Shown here: positions 45,084-53,184 of the stretch, one piece after another
Layout of the letters: every line of letters starts with the position of its first letter
Position numbering within the stretch: the stretch's first letter is position 1
NCBI GenBank assembly: GCA_002449845.1
Contig: DJXW01000014.1
Location: 84,188-148,187, forward strand
Length of the DNA stretch: 64,000 bases
Source: Prevotella sp. UBA6994
Lineage (GTDB): Bacteria; Bacteroidota; Bacteroidia; Bacteroidales; Bacteroidaceae
Direction: 5' to 3'
The notes under the pieces: generated by a model
Told to the model about the DNA's origin: nothing
Databases searched by the model: none
What the model saw: the letters and a program-made list of their open reading frames with translations, nothing else
Position numbers and translations under genes: made by a program

Positions 45084-45233
45084 ATGGACAAGAATATCTA
45101 TGCTGCCATTGCGCTGGCTTTACATGAATACAGAGGCAACAACGTTCACGACAAGGAGCCTGGTATCATAACGATTAAACCACGTCATACTCTGTGGAAT
45201 GCAAAGTTCTTGAGCATGACTCCAAAACCATAA
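45084..45233 (+). CDS. MmdE/OadG-tail-like small decarboxylase subunit
   Basis: A 49-codon gene between the carboxyltransferase and the biotin carrier, 31 bases after the former and 19 before the latter. The peptide has IYAAIALALHEYRG, then HDKEPGIITIKP and a TLWNAKFLSM ending. This resembles the soluble C-terminal part of OadG/MmdD subunits, without their membrane helix. In Veillonella methylmalonyl-CoA decarboxylase, a similarly short epsilon subunit (MmdE) is related to the C-terminal part of the delta subunit and stabilises the complex. The assignment is by position and this resemblance. Confidence 0.7.
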   Translation: MDKNIYAAIALALHEYRGNNVHDKEPGIITIKPRHTLWNAKFLSMTPKP

Positions 45234-45252
45234 TGGATGCAATAAAAAACAG

Positions 45253-45687
45253 ATGATTATGAAAGAATATAAATATACGATAGACGGAAAGGAATATCAA
45301 GTGGCTGTAGGCGAAATCGTTGATAACGTGGCTACGGTTACGGTGAATGGCGAGGACTTTAAGGTGGAGATGGAACCAGAGGCTGAGCCAGAGAAGAAGA
45401 AAGTGGTGTTGGGACAACCTACCGCTGAACAGGCATCTTCTGATGAGGCTACTCCCGCTGCCAATGTCAACACCGCCAATGCAGTAAAGGCTCCTCTGCC
45501 AGGAGTGATTACCGAAATCAAGGTGGCTGTTGGCGACGACGTGAAAGCTGGTGACGTGGTCGTGGTGTTGGAAGCCATGAAGATGGCAAACAATTTGGAA
45601 GCTGAGAAAGACGGAAAGGTGACTGCCATTTGTGTGAAAACAGGCGAAAGTGTACTCGAAGATTCACCCCTTGTTGTGATAGAGTGA
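45253..45687 (+). CDS. Biotin carboxyl carrier protein (MmdC-like gamma subunit)
   Basis: A 144-residue biotin carrier. An N-terminal ~60-residue beta part is followed by an Ala/Pro/Thr/Asn linker (about 55-75) and a C-terminal biotinyl domain. The biotinylated lysine lies in VVLEAMKMANNLEAE, the canonical EAMKM site. It shuttles carboxyl groups between the carboxyltransferase and a partner subunit. No biotin carboxylase and no OadB/MmdB gene follows, so the partner is encoded elsewhere. The start may be the ATG at 45253 or the one two codons later. Confidence 0.93.
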   Translation: MIMKEYKYTIDGKEYQVAVGEIVDNVATVTVNGEDFKVEMEPEAEPEKKKVVLGQPTAEQASSDEATPAANVNTANAVKAPLPGVITEIKVAVGDDVKAGDVVVVLEAMKMANNLEAEKDGKVTAICVKTGESVLEDSPLVVIE

Positions 45688-45761
45688 GTTAATTCTTCAT
45701 AATAAAACTATCATTTTGTTCTCTTTGAGCAAGATTTTCGTCATTATTCAAATATTTTTTG

Positions 45762-45769
45762 TATCTTTG
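45762..45769 (+). promoter_or_regulatory. Sigma box TATCTTTG for the GT5-like gene
   Basis: TATCTTTGCA lies 64 bases before the chosen ATG. The -33 region is A/T-rich without a clear TTG. Confidence 0.55.
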
Positions 45770-45832
45770 CATGGAATTGTTTGGTGGACATTGTCTATCT
45801 GCAATTCCATGTAATTGTTAAAACGAAAGAAA

Positions 45833-46645
45833 ATGGCAAAGAAAGTATTGTTCGTCAACCAAGAGATTATGCCCTATGTACCTGAGTCGGAAATGTCGAT
45901 GATGGGTCGTGAAACACCACAAAGGATACAAGAAAGCGGATATGAGATACGCACCTTTATGCCTAAGTGGGGCAATATTAATGAACGTAGAGGGCAGTTG
46001 CACGAGGTGATTCGCCTTTCAGGAATGAACCTGATTATAGATGACACTGACCACCCCTTGATTATTAAGGTTGCATCAATACCTTCCACCCGTATTCAGG
46101 TGTATTTCATCGACAATGACGATTACTTCATGAAACGACAGATGTCTGTCGATGAGACAGGTGCTGAATATCCTGACAATGGAGAAAGGGCTATTTTCTT
46201 CGCTCGTGGAGTGTTGGAAACGGTGAAGAAACTAAGATGGACTCCTGATATCATTCATTGCCAAGGGTGGATGAGTGCCGTTATCCCTCTTTACGTGAAA
46301 ACTGCTTACCACGACGAACCTTCGTTTGCCAATACTAAAGTTATCACTTCGCTCTTCCAAAGCCAATTGAAAAATGATTTAGGACAGAAGTTCAAGCATT
46401 GCGTGGAGTTCAGAGAGGCTAAATTGGAATTGCTCAAGCAATACAAGGATGAATTCGACTTCATCGAACTGGGCAAGATGGCTATCGACTATAGCGATGG
46501 AGTGATAGAGGCAGGCAAAAAGGTAAATTCTACATTAATTAAATATGCCAACACCAAGAATGTTCCCGTATTGAATTATCCTGGTGAAGACTTTGCAGGT
46601 GCTTATAAGGACTTTTATGAGCGCATCTGTCCTAACAATGAATAG
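45833..46645 (+). CDS. Single-domain glycogen/starch synthase-like (GT5) protein
   Basis: A 270-residue protein that covers only the N-terminal GT5 domain of glycogen synthase. The second Rossmann domain, which normally completes the ADP-glucose site, is absent. The N-terminal strand VLFVNQEIMPYV is followed by PESEMSMMGRETPQ, where functional synthases have the KTGGL loop, so a key substrate-binding motif is missing. PDIIHCQGWMSAVIPLYVKT matches the DxxHxHxW region. It may be a non-catalytic or highly derived protein. The ATG at MAKKVLFVN was chosen over a TTG six codons upstream. A DUF4270 lipoprotein gene follows by 18 bases. Confidence 0.8.
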   Translation: MAKKVLFVNQEIMPYVPESEMSMMGRETPQRIQESGYEIRTFMPKWGNINERRGQLHEVIRLSGMNLIIDDTDHPLIIKVASIPSTRIQVYFIDNDDYFMKRQMSVDETGAEYPDNGERAIFFARGVLETVKKLRWTPDIIHCQGWMSAVIPLYVKTAYHDEPSFANTKVITSLFQSQLKNDLGQKFKHCVEFREAKLELLKQYKDEFDFIELGKMAIDYSDGVIEAGKKVNSTLIKYANTKNVPVLNYPGEDFAGAYKDFYERICPNNE

Positions 46646-46663
46646 GTAAATTGATTCGTTACA

Positions 46664-48088
46664 ATGAAATTTAGATTCCTCGCGGGACTTTCTTTTCTCG
46701 CTTCTTTCATGTTTACTGCTTGTGATGATACTACCGACCAAATAGGAATATCATTGGTAAACAATATGGATAACCTCAATGTGTTGACAGATACATTCAC
46801 GTTATCTACACGTTCCATCGTTGCCGACTCGGTGCTTTCCCGTAATTCGATTGGATATTTGGGTAACATCAAGGATCCTGAAACGGGAAGCTATATCACT
46901 GGTGATTTCATGACGCAGTTCCATACGTTCGAGAACTATGGCTTTCCAAGCTCTGATAAAATACTGAGCAAGAGAGATGGGGAAGTTATTGCCGACTCTT
47001 GCGACTTGAAATTGTACTATACGAGTTTCTATGGGGATTCGCTCACTTCGATGAAGTTGCGATTAACAGAGATGGCAAAACCGATGTTGGAGAATCAGTT
47101 GTATTACTCTAACTATGACCCGAAGAAGAATGGCTATCTGAGAGAAGGGGGAATCGTGAAGGAACAGGTTTACACATTGGCAGACTTAAACGTACCCAAG
47201 TCAACTCGTAATAGATCTTCCTATTGGCGTAACGTGTACCTGAAACTGAATGACGAATATACTGATAAGAATGGAACTGTTTATAATAACTTCGGTACTT
47301 ATTTAATGCGTACCTATTATAAACATCCCGAATATTTCAAAAACTCTTTGACGTTCATGAAAAACGTGCTGCCAGGCTTTTATGTGGAGCACGTGAATGG
47401 ATTGGGAGCGATGGCATACGTTTCCATGACCCAACTGAACGTGTATTTCCAGTACAAGGAGCGTGTGAATGGGAATGATACCATCCTTACGGGTGTTACT
47501 TCTTATTCGGGTACGGAAGAGGTGCTTCAACAAACGAGGATTGTCAATGACAAGGCTACCATCCAAAAATTAGCTTCTGACAATTCTTGCACATACCTGA
47601 AGACTCCTGCCGGGATATTCACGGAAATGACAATACCTGTTGATGACATATTGAATGGTCATGAGAAGGATTCTATCAATACGGCGAAAATCGTGCTTTC
47701 CCGTATCAATGACAATAATTATAGCAAGTATGCACTTCCCGTTCCTACAGAGCTGCTGATGATTCCCGCAGACAGTCTCTATTCTTTCTTTGAGCAGAGT
47801 AGGGTGACCAACAACAGAACTTCTTACTTGGCTACATATTCAAAAGACCAGAACACTTATACCTTCAGTAATATCAGCGGTTTGCTGTCTTACATGAAAG
47901 CGCGTAGGGGAAAGCCAAATTGGAATAAGGTGATACTTGTTCCCGTAACCAAAACCACCAATACTTCTTCCGGAGAGGTTACTAAGATAGCTCATGACAT
48001 GGCTCTCACAAGCACTCGCTTAGTGGGTGGAACAGAGAATCCGCGTGAACCGGTGAAGATAAGTGTCATCTACAGTAAGTTCAAGTAG
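46664..48088 (+). CDS. DUF4270 lipoprotein
   Basis: A 474-residue exported lipoprotein of the Bacteroidota family DUF4270. The signal peptide ends in the lipobox FTAC near residue 20. The family start GISLVNNMDNLNVLTDTF-like region and the repeated phrases SRNSIGYLGNIKDPETG and SYITGDFMTQF match the domain. It is expected to be anchored in the outer membrane. The function is unknown. Its tight linkage to the GT5-like gene suggests that both serve one envelope or carbohydrate process. Confidence 0.88.
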   Translation: MKFRFLAGLSFLASFMFTACDDTTDQIGISLVNNMDNLNVLTDTFTLSTRSIVADSVLSRNSIGYLGNIKDPETGSYITGDFMTQFHTFENYGFPSSDKILSKRDGEVIADSCDLKLYYTSFYGDSLTSMKLRLTEMAKPMLENQLYYSNYDPKKNGYLREGGIVKEQVYTLADLNVPKSTRNRSSYWRNVYLKLNDEYTDKNGTVYNNFGTYLMRTYYKHPEYFKNSLTFMKNVLPGFYVEHVNGLGAMAYVSMTQLNVYFQYKERVNGNDTILTGVTSYSGTEEVLQQTRIVNDKATIQKLASDNSCTYLKTPAGIFTEMTIPVDDILNGHEKDSINTAKIVLSRINDNNYSKYALPVPTELLMIPADSLYSFFEQSRVTNNRTSYLATYSKDQNTYTFSNISGLLSYMKARRGKPNWNKVILVPVTKTTNTSSGEVTKIAHDMALTSTRLVGGTENPREPVKISVIYSKFK

Positions 48089-48100
48089 CATTGTTTCTTT

Positions 48101-48229
48101 ATGGCTGATAATTTCTTGGAACGACATCAAGAGGAATACGAAAGGCGCAAGGAGATGTGGCTGCGTAAAAAGAAACATCTGCCAAGGCTCAAGAAGAAAT
48201 TGGATAAGCCTGACGATGAGGCATTATAG
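48101..48229 (+). CDS. Conserved-type small basic protein (42 residues)
   Basis: A 42-codon gene 12 bases after the DUF4270 stop. It begins MADNFLERHQEEYERRKEMW and continues with a strongly basic stretch (RKKKHLPRLKKKL) and an acidic end (DKPDDEAL). The N-terminal form MADNFLE, followed by a charged helix, recurs in small Bacteroidota proteins of unknown function. It is likely translated from the same transcript, which ends at the terminator at 48315. No role can be assigned. Confidence 0.65.
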   Translation: MADNFLERHQEEYERRKEMWLRKKKHLPRLKKKLDKPDDEAL

Positions 48230-48314
48230 CTTGATTCGTGTCGTATCAAGCTATTGCCAAGACAGCCCATCCTGCCGCACCAACATTCGATAACATTCAA
48301 TGATTTAGATACAA

Positions 48315-48352
48315 ACAAAAAAGCCTCGAATATTCGAGGCTTTTTCTTTTTT
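48315..48352 (+). terminator. Intrinsic terminator of the GT5-DUF4270 operon
   Basis: AAGCCTCGAATATTCGAGGCTT is an almost continuous 11-bp palindrome with a T-rich tail (TTTTTCTTTTTT). It is also A-rich on the left, so it can also stop tRNA-Phe transcription from the other strand. Confidence 0.9.
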
Positions 48353-48356
48353 CAAG

Positions 48357-48429
48357 TGGTACCTCCAGGAATCGAACCGGGGACACACGGATTTTCAGTC
48401 CGATGCTCTACCAACTGAGCTAAGGCACC
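48357..48429 (-). tRNA. tRNA-Phe(GAA)
   Basis: A full cloverleaf on the minus strand. The acceptor stem is GGTGCCT/AGGTACC with one G-U pair, the D-arm is AGCTCAGTTGGTAGAGC, and the anticodon arm CGGA-CTGAAAA-TCCG gives anticodon GAA. The T-arm is CCGGTTCGATTCCTGG with one pair offset, and the discriminator is A. The CCA end is not encoded. Confidence 0.93.
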
Positions 48430-48448
48430 ATTTGTTCATTTGCGGTTG

Positions 48449-48456
48449 CAAAGGTA
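48449..48456 (-). promoter_or_regulatory. Sigma box TACCTTTG for tRNA-Phe
   Basis: The minus strand reads TACCTTTGCA about 20 bases upstream of the tRNA. It is divergent from the tRNA-Pro promoter. Confidence 0.65.
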
Positions 48457-48520
48457 ATGCTTTTTTTGTAATCCTGCAAATTTTTAGGCAAAAAAATTAT
48501 TTTTTTCCATAATTTTGTAT

Positions 48521-48528
48521 TACCTTTG
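48521..48528 (+). promoter_or_regulatory. Sigma box TACCTTTG for tRNA-Pro
   Basis: TACCTTTGCA lies 11 bases before the tRNA. It has the same box as the divergent tRNA-Phe promoter, with a T-rich upstream region. Confidence 0.65.
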
Positions 48529-48539
48529 CATTCGCAAAT

Positions 48540-48612
48540 CGGGATGTAGCGCAGTTGGTAGCGCACTACGTTCGGGACGTAGGGGTCGGGCGTTCGAGTC
48601 GCCTCATCCCGA
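48540..48612 (+). tRNA. tRNA-Pro(CGG)
   Basis: The cloverleaf has acceptor CGGGATG/CATCCCG, D-arm GCGCAGTTGGTAGCGC, and anticodon arm CTACG-TTCGGGA-CGTAG giving anticodon CGG. The T-arm GGGCG-TTCGAGT-CGCCT has one G-U pair, and the discriminator is A. CCA is not encoded. The C1 start is typical of bacterial tRNA-Pro. Confidence 0.94.
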
Positions 48613-48620
48613 CTTCAAGC

Positions 48621-48658
48621 AAAAAGGAAGAATCAGTCACGCTGTTTCTTCCTTTTTT
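48621..48658. terminator. Bidirectional terminator between tRNA-Pro and hsdR
   Basis: AAAAAGGAAGAA and TTCTTCCTTTTTTT flank a 12-base loop. The stem is A-rich on one side and T-rich on the other, which suits the converging tRNA-Pro and hsdR transcripts. Confidence 0.8.
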
Positions 48659-48695
48659 TCTTGGCTCTCGCATGATGGGTTCAAGCGAAATGTCA

Positions 48696-51600
48696 TTATG
48701 CCGATGCCTCCTTATAGCTAAACAGTTCGTCATCTTTCAGGTCTTGTTGCTTGGTAACGTTTCTTACGTACTCGCCTACCAAGTGCCGCCATTCGTTAGG
48801 TTTCATGTTGAAATACTTAGTTCCAAACTGATGAATACATTCTAAATATATGGTGTGGATGGTTGTGCCACCTTCCATTTCCATCTTGTCATGAATCAGC
48901 TTGCGTACCTCTTTGTCATCAGGTACATGGGTGAGGATAGAGCCTTGCGCAATCAAGTGTATCTCTTCAGCTTTTTTCTTCAAGTCACTGCTGTTGACAC
49001 GATGGATACGGTTCCTATGTCTTTTTACAGGTTGGTTCTCTCCCTCAAAACTTTCTCCGTTTGCCACCCTCACGATGTCGTGCAATTCGTTCACGTAGTT
49101 TCTCACCGCCACGAAGTTCTGCCCAAACGTATCTATCCATTCATAGGTGCTGAAGGGTTCTTCTTCTATCAGCGTGCTTGGCGTAATGTCACCGTTGTTG
49201 CAGACGTATGTAATAATCGATTTGATATATTCTTCCTGTAAGGAGTTCAGCGAGGCATTTGACAGGAATGCCGAGAAACGTTCCATCGCAATATGGCGAT
49301 CCACGCCTATCTGCGAGCGGATAAATACGCCCACGCTGTCGCCGCATATCATGTTGCTGTTGGCAACAAATTTCTCGTAGTCTTCCTTGGTGCCTAATTC
49401 CTTCCAGCATATCGTTTCCAGTTCTCTGATGTCGTGAGATGTCAGTTTCTCCATCCTCACTATCTTCTGAATCACGGGTAACTCTTTGTTTTCTCCCAGA
49501 AAGTCCATCACGCGTTGCTTGTATGAGATTTGCATGGGACTGTCTTCGGGTGTGTCCTTTACTTCCACGGTGTCTTTGATGTTGATGTTGAATGTCTGGT
49601 TCGCCCCTCCCAAGATAAATTGCACCAAATCTCTGATTTCCTTGCGCACGTATTCCAGTCGGTCGAGCGTTGCCGTCTCCCAAAAGTCATGCTTCGAGAG
49701 TTGTCTGATGAGGTCCATCTTATCATTCACCTGTTTGATGCTGGCTTTCTCTTGTAGTTTGTTGGCAATCCTCTCCACCACTTTTTTCGATTTCTCTCCA
49801 CTCACTGATTCGTCAATCGTCGATAACTCGATATTCAGCATCAGAATGTCAAACTTGATGGCTCCCACGTTGGCTTTTGCGTTGACAAGCAAGGGAGAAA
49901 TCTTCCCTTTCAGTTCCAAGCCATCCGTATTCGATATACAAACCCACGATTCATCCTTCCGATACTTATCCACCACGTCCCAGTGTTCCCTCACTGAAAT
50001 ATGCTTGTCGTTCAGTTTTCTCACTTCATTGATAAGGGTTTCCTTGGTCTCATCGTGCAGGGCCTTTGCTGCTTCGTCATTCTGGAATTTCTCATGCTGT
50101 AAGGCGATAGCCAAGTCCACGCGCAGGTCAAACAGTCGCTCCGTGAGCGTGAGCGTTTTCTGCGGTTCCATTCCTTTCGTATATTGTCCGAAAAACTCGA
50201 AGTTGCCGCACCAGTCGAAGATGTAGAAGAACTTCTTGCTCCGCTCCTCTGCCGTCTCGCCTTCGTCAAATATCTCTTCCGACAATCGTGTGCCACGTCC
50301 TATCATCTGCATGAACTTAATCTTCGAGCGTACTTGCTTGAAGAATACCAGGTTCAGGATGTCTGGCACGTCAATGCCGGTGTCCAGCATATCTACCGAC
50401 ACGGCTATCTGTGGCATCTTGCCTCTTATCCCAAAGGTGTCGATGATGCTCTGCGCATAGCTCACCGTGTTGTCTATCAGTTGGCAGAAGTCATCGCCCA
50501 ATGATGGGTATAGTTGTTTGAATCTGTCAACAATCATCACGGCGTGTTGGTGGTTGTAGGCAAAGATGATGGTCTTTCCGATGGTGTCACCGCCATTTAC
50601 TTTCAATCCGTTGTCCATGAGATCCACCAATACCATGTCAATGGTGTCTTGATTGAAGATGTAGTTGAATATTTCTTGGCGCTCGATGTCTCGCTGATAG
50701 TCTTCCTCGATAGGAATGTCCTTCTTTGCCTTTTCGTAGTTCCAGATGCTTTCCATCTGTTTCTTCTCTTCCTCAGACAACTTGTCGTATCTGATGCCGT
50801 GCTTCAGAATGTCGGTTGTTCGCGAAAGTACTACCTTGTTTACCAAGTAACCGTCTTTCACTGCTTCTTCCAACAGATACTCAAAGTTGGGCTCGCCGCT
50901 TTCGCGTTCAAAGAGGTCATACGTGCTTCGGTCGTCATCTTCTCTCGGCGTGGCGGTCAGTCCTACCATCAACGCATCAAAGTAACTCAAGATAGATGTG
51001 TACTTGCCGAAGATGCTGCGGTGTACCTCGTCTATCACTATCAGGTCAAACCTTCCGATGCCAAACTCCTTGTCTTCGGTGTCTATGTAGTTGATCATTG
51101 TTTGGTAGGTGCTGAATAGTATTCGTGCATTCATCACGCTCTCTCTTTCCGTCTGTCTGAAGTCGTCGAGCCTTGCGGTGGTGGCATTGGGCAACAGTTT
51201 GGTGAAGTTCTTGTGCGCTTGCTTCACCAATGCCGTGCGGTCTGCGAGGAAGAGAATGTTCTTCGCCCATCCGTTGCGCATCAGTACGTCGCAGAGTGAG
51301 ATGGCTACGCGTGTCTTCCCTGTACCTGTAGCCATCACTATCAGTCCTCTTCTGTGCCACTTGTTGAAATGTTCGCACATCGCTCTGATGGCTTGTTTCT
51401 GATAGGCTCGGTTGGTGATGTCGTCGCTTATCTGTAGGTCGGTAATGCTGTTGCGTCCACGTCTCTGTATCAGTACCTGCAAGTCTTCTTCCGTATGAAA
51501 TCCACTTACTCGCCGTTTGGGATAGCCCAGTCCGTCAATGATGTAGGTACTGAATCCATTGGTGTAGTAGATGACAGGTCTCACGCCATATTGCTTTTCC

Positions 51601-52409
51601 AAACAGTCGGCATAGAGGATGGCTTGCTTGCGTCCCACCTCCGGGTCTTTCGTCGTGCGTTTGGCTTCCACCACCGCAAGTGGCTTGCCGTTGGCACCAA
51701 ACAGTACGTAGTCGGCATAGCCCACGCCGTGGTTGTTGGGCATTCCTTCCACTTCAATCTCTATACAAGCCTTGCTTGGCACGATGGCTCCTTTCTTTTC
51801 TATCACCTGCCATCCCGCCTCTTCCAGTAGGATGTCGATAAACAGCCGTCGGGTCTCTGCCTCGCTGTAGTCTATCTTATCGGTAATGTCCTGTGGGGCT
51901 TTCACCGTTTCCGTTGGAATGTTGTGAACAAACTGTTCCGTAGGCAGAGGAACGGTGGGTTGGGGTAGTACGGTCAGGGTGGGAGAGCGTGGTATCAGCT
52001 TCTTGTTGAATGGTGCCAGTTTGTCGATTACTCTTAGCTTCAGCAGTATGCCTCCCACCACATTATATATATTAAGTAGGGAGAAGTAAGCCTCGCTGCC
52101 TCTCACGCCACCGTCGTGTGCAGCCTTGTTGCCTATCTTGCGCACGTAGTGTGCAGCCATCAAGAGCCTTTCGTCATTGCCAATAAAATCGGTGAAAGGC
52201 TCGCTGTTCATCAGTTCAAGGAGTGTGGTGCGTTTCTCTATCTCTATGCCCTTGAGGGTGTAGATAGCCTTGACGATCCACTCCAATGCCCTGCGCCCAT
52301 TCAGCGCACAGATATCACGATTGGTTTCCAGCGTGTCTTCCGCTGCGTTGCAAAAGACGTATAGGTCTTTCAGCGGCTCGATGTCTTTCAGATAGTCAAA
52401 GTTTTTCAT
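48696..52409 (-). CDS. hsdR: Type I restriction endonuclease subunit R
   Basis: Motor/nuclease subunit of a type I restriction system, 1237 residues. A DUF4145-like N-terminal domain (about 1-130) precedes the PD-(D/E)XK nuclease (Asp233 in YADYVLF, Glu248-Ala-Lys250 in VVEAKRT). The SF2 translocase follows with Walker A ATGTGKT at 360-366, DEVHRS (motif II), GLTATP (motif III) and MIGRGTRL (motif VI). A long helical C-terminal region binds the methylase. All key residues are present, so the subunit looks functional. It is the last gene of the hsd operon. Confidence 0.96.
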   Translation of the reverse strand: MKNFDYLKDIEPLKDLYVFCNAAEDTLETNRDICALNGRRALEWIVKAIYTLKGIEIEKRTTLLELMNSEPFTDFIGNDERLLMAAHYVRKIGNKAAHDGGVRGSEAYFSLLNIYNVVGGILLKLRVIDKLAPFNKKLIPRSPTLTVLPQPTVPLPTEQFVHNIPTETVKAPQDITDKIDYSEAETRRLFIDILLEEAGWQVIEKKGAIVPSKACIEIEVEGMPNNHGVGYADYVLFGANGKPLAVVEAKRTTKDPEVGRKQAILYADCLEKQYGVRPVIYYTNGFSTYIIDGLGYPKRRVSGFHTEEDLQVLIQRRGRNSITDLQISDDITNRAYQKQAIRAMCEHFNKWHRRGLIVMATGTGKTRVAISLCDVLMRNGWAKNILFLADRTALVKQAHKNFTKLLPNATTARLDDFRQTERESVMNARILFSTYQTMINYIDTEDKEFGIGRFDLIVIDEVHRSIFGKYTSILSYFDALMVGLTATPREDDDRSTYDLFERESGEPNFEYLLEEAVKDGYLVNKVVLSRTTDILKHGIRYDKLSEEEKKQMESIWNYEKAKKDIPIEEDYQRDIERQEIFNYIFNQDTIDMVLVDLMDNGLKVNGGDTIGKTIIFAYNHQHAVMIVDRFKQLYPSLGDDFCQLIDNTVSYAQSIIDTFGIRGKMPQIAVSVDMLDTGIDVPDILNLVFFKQVRSKIKFMQMIGRGTRLSEEIFDEGETAEERSKKFFYIFDWCGNFEFFGQYTKGMEPQKTLTLTERLFDLRVDLAIALQHEKFQNDEAAKALHDETKETLINEVRKLNDKHISVREHWDVVDKYRKDESWVCISNTDGLELKGKISPLLVNAKANVGAIKFDILMLNIELSTIDESVSGEKSKKVVERIANKLQEKASIKQVNDKMDLIRQLSKHDFWETATLDRLEYVRKEIRDLVQFILGGANQTFNINIKDTVEVKDTPEDSPMQISYKQRVMDFLGENKELPVIQKIVRMEKLTSHDIRELETICWKELGTKEDYEKFVANSNMICGDSVGVFIRSQIGVDRHIAMERFSAFLSNASLNSLQEEYIKSIITYVCNNGDITPSTLIEEEPFSTYEWIDTFGQNFVAVRNYVNELHDIVRVANGESFEGENQPVKRHRNRIHRVNSSDLKKKAEEIHLIAQGSILTHVPDDKEVRKLIHDKMEMEGGTTIHTIYLECIHQFGTKYFNMKPNEWRHLVGEYVRNVTKQQDLKDDELFSYKEASA

Positions 52410-52459
52410 CTTTTATTGCAGGTTTTTGATTATTGTCTTTAATTATTATAGGTTTCTAA

Positions 52460-52509
52460 GATTCCCTAGAATTTCTAGGATTTCTAGGATTTCCTAGGGC
52501 TCTCCTAGG
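52460..52509. repeat. 9-10 bp tandem repeat in the hsd operon
   Basis: Imperfect units ATTTCTAGG, ATTTCTAGG, ATTTCCTAGG and TCTCCTAGG run through the 95-base spacer between the four-helix gene and hsdR. They overlap the stop codon of the former (52505-52507). Confidence 0.8.
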
Positions 52510-53170
52510 TACTCCCTAAAATCTCTTCTATCTGCTTCTTCAGCTTCTCATTCTCCTCTTTCAGTCGCAGGTTCTCCGCTTCCAAGGCTTTCATATAGGT
52601 ATCTTGCTCTTTGCGGTAGCCTGTGCGGGCTGCGTACATACGCTCTTTGATGCCGCCCTCTTTCACAAAGCGTTCTTCCAGCTTGGTGATGTACGCGCAC
52701 ATCATCTTGTCGGTCTGGTGGCAGAGCGTCAGGGCGAGGTTTGCCATCTCCTCGTCGTTTATCTTTCCTAAGAGCGGCTCGTAGTCGCTGTAGTCATTAT
52801 GTTTGCTGCAGAAATCTCGCAGGCGTTGTTGGCGGGGATTGTCTTTCTCCCACGTCTTTAAGTGGTGGGTGTTCAGGTAGTCTTGGTAGTCGGAGCGAAG
52901 CTCTTGCAGACTGCCACGGGCTACGTTCGGCAGTTTGATTTCCATCTCTGAGCTGGTCTGTCCGTCTTCGCTGCCCTCCACGATGTTTTGTTTTCCTGAG
53001 CGGGCTGCCTGCACCATCTGATCTACTGTACGGTCGCCGTGGACGGGCAGGAAACGGTGGCAGAAATCTACCGTCAACTGATATAGCACGTCGCTCTTAC
53101 GGTAGAAGTAGAGGTCTTTCCAAATCACAGCTTTCTTCAGCACTTTTCCTTTGGTGTCGTAGTTTTCCAT
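52505..53170 (-). CDS. Four-helix-bundle suffix domain protein in the hsd operon
   Basis: A 221-residue helical protein. Residues ~10-190 match the four-helix-bundle (S23/IVS-like) family in its longer 'suffix' form, with VDQMVQAARSGKQNIVEGSE as the most recognisable stretch. The C terminus (about 193-218) is a Leu/Glu/Lys coiled coil (AENLRLKEENEKLKKQIEEI). It has no signal peptide. The gene lies 14 bases after hsdS and 95 before hsdR, in the same orientation, so it is part of the restriction operon. Its role is unknown, and a structural or regulatory partner of the complex is a reasonable guess. Confidence 0.82.
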   Translation of the reverse strand: MENYDTKGKVLKKAVIWKDLYFYRKSDVLYQLTVDFCHRFLPVHGDRTVDQMVQAARSGKQNIVEGSEDGQTSSEMEIKLPNVARGSLQELRSDYQDYLNTHHLKTWEKDNPRQQRLRDFCSKHNDYSDYEPLLGKINDEEMANLALTLCHQTDKMMCAYITKLEERFVKEGGIKERMYAARTGYRKEQDTYMKALEAENLRLKEENEKLKKQIEEILGST

Positions 53171-53184
53171 AGTTGTTTCCTTTC

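Noticed and set aside
48357..48612. Prophage or integrative element at the tRNA genes
   Set aside because: No integrase, phage structural gene or repeated tRNA end was seen in the neighbouring sequence.
49486..50226. 246-codon open frame on the plus strand
   Set aside because: Antisense to hsdR, Ser-rich low-complexity translation, no promoter or domain. A shadow of the real gene.
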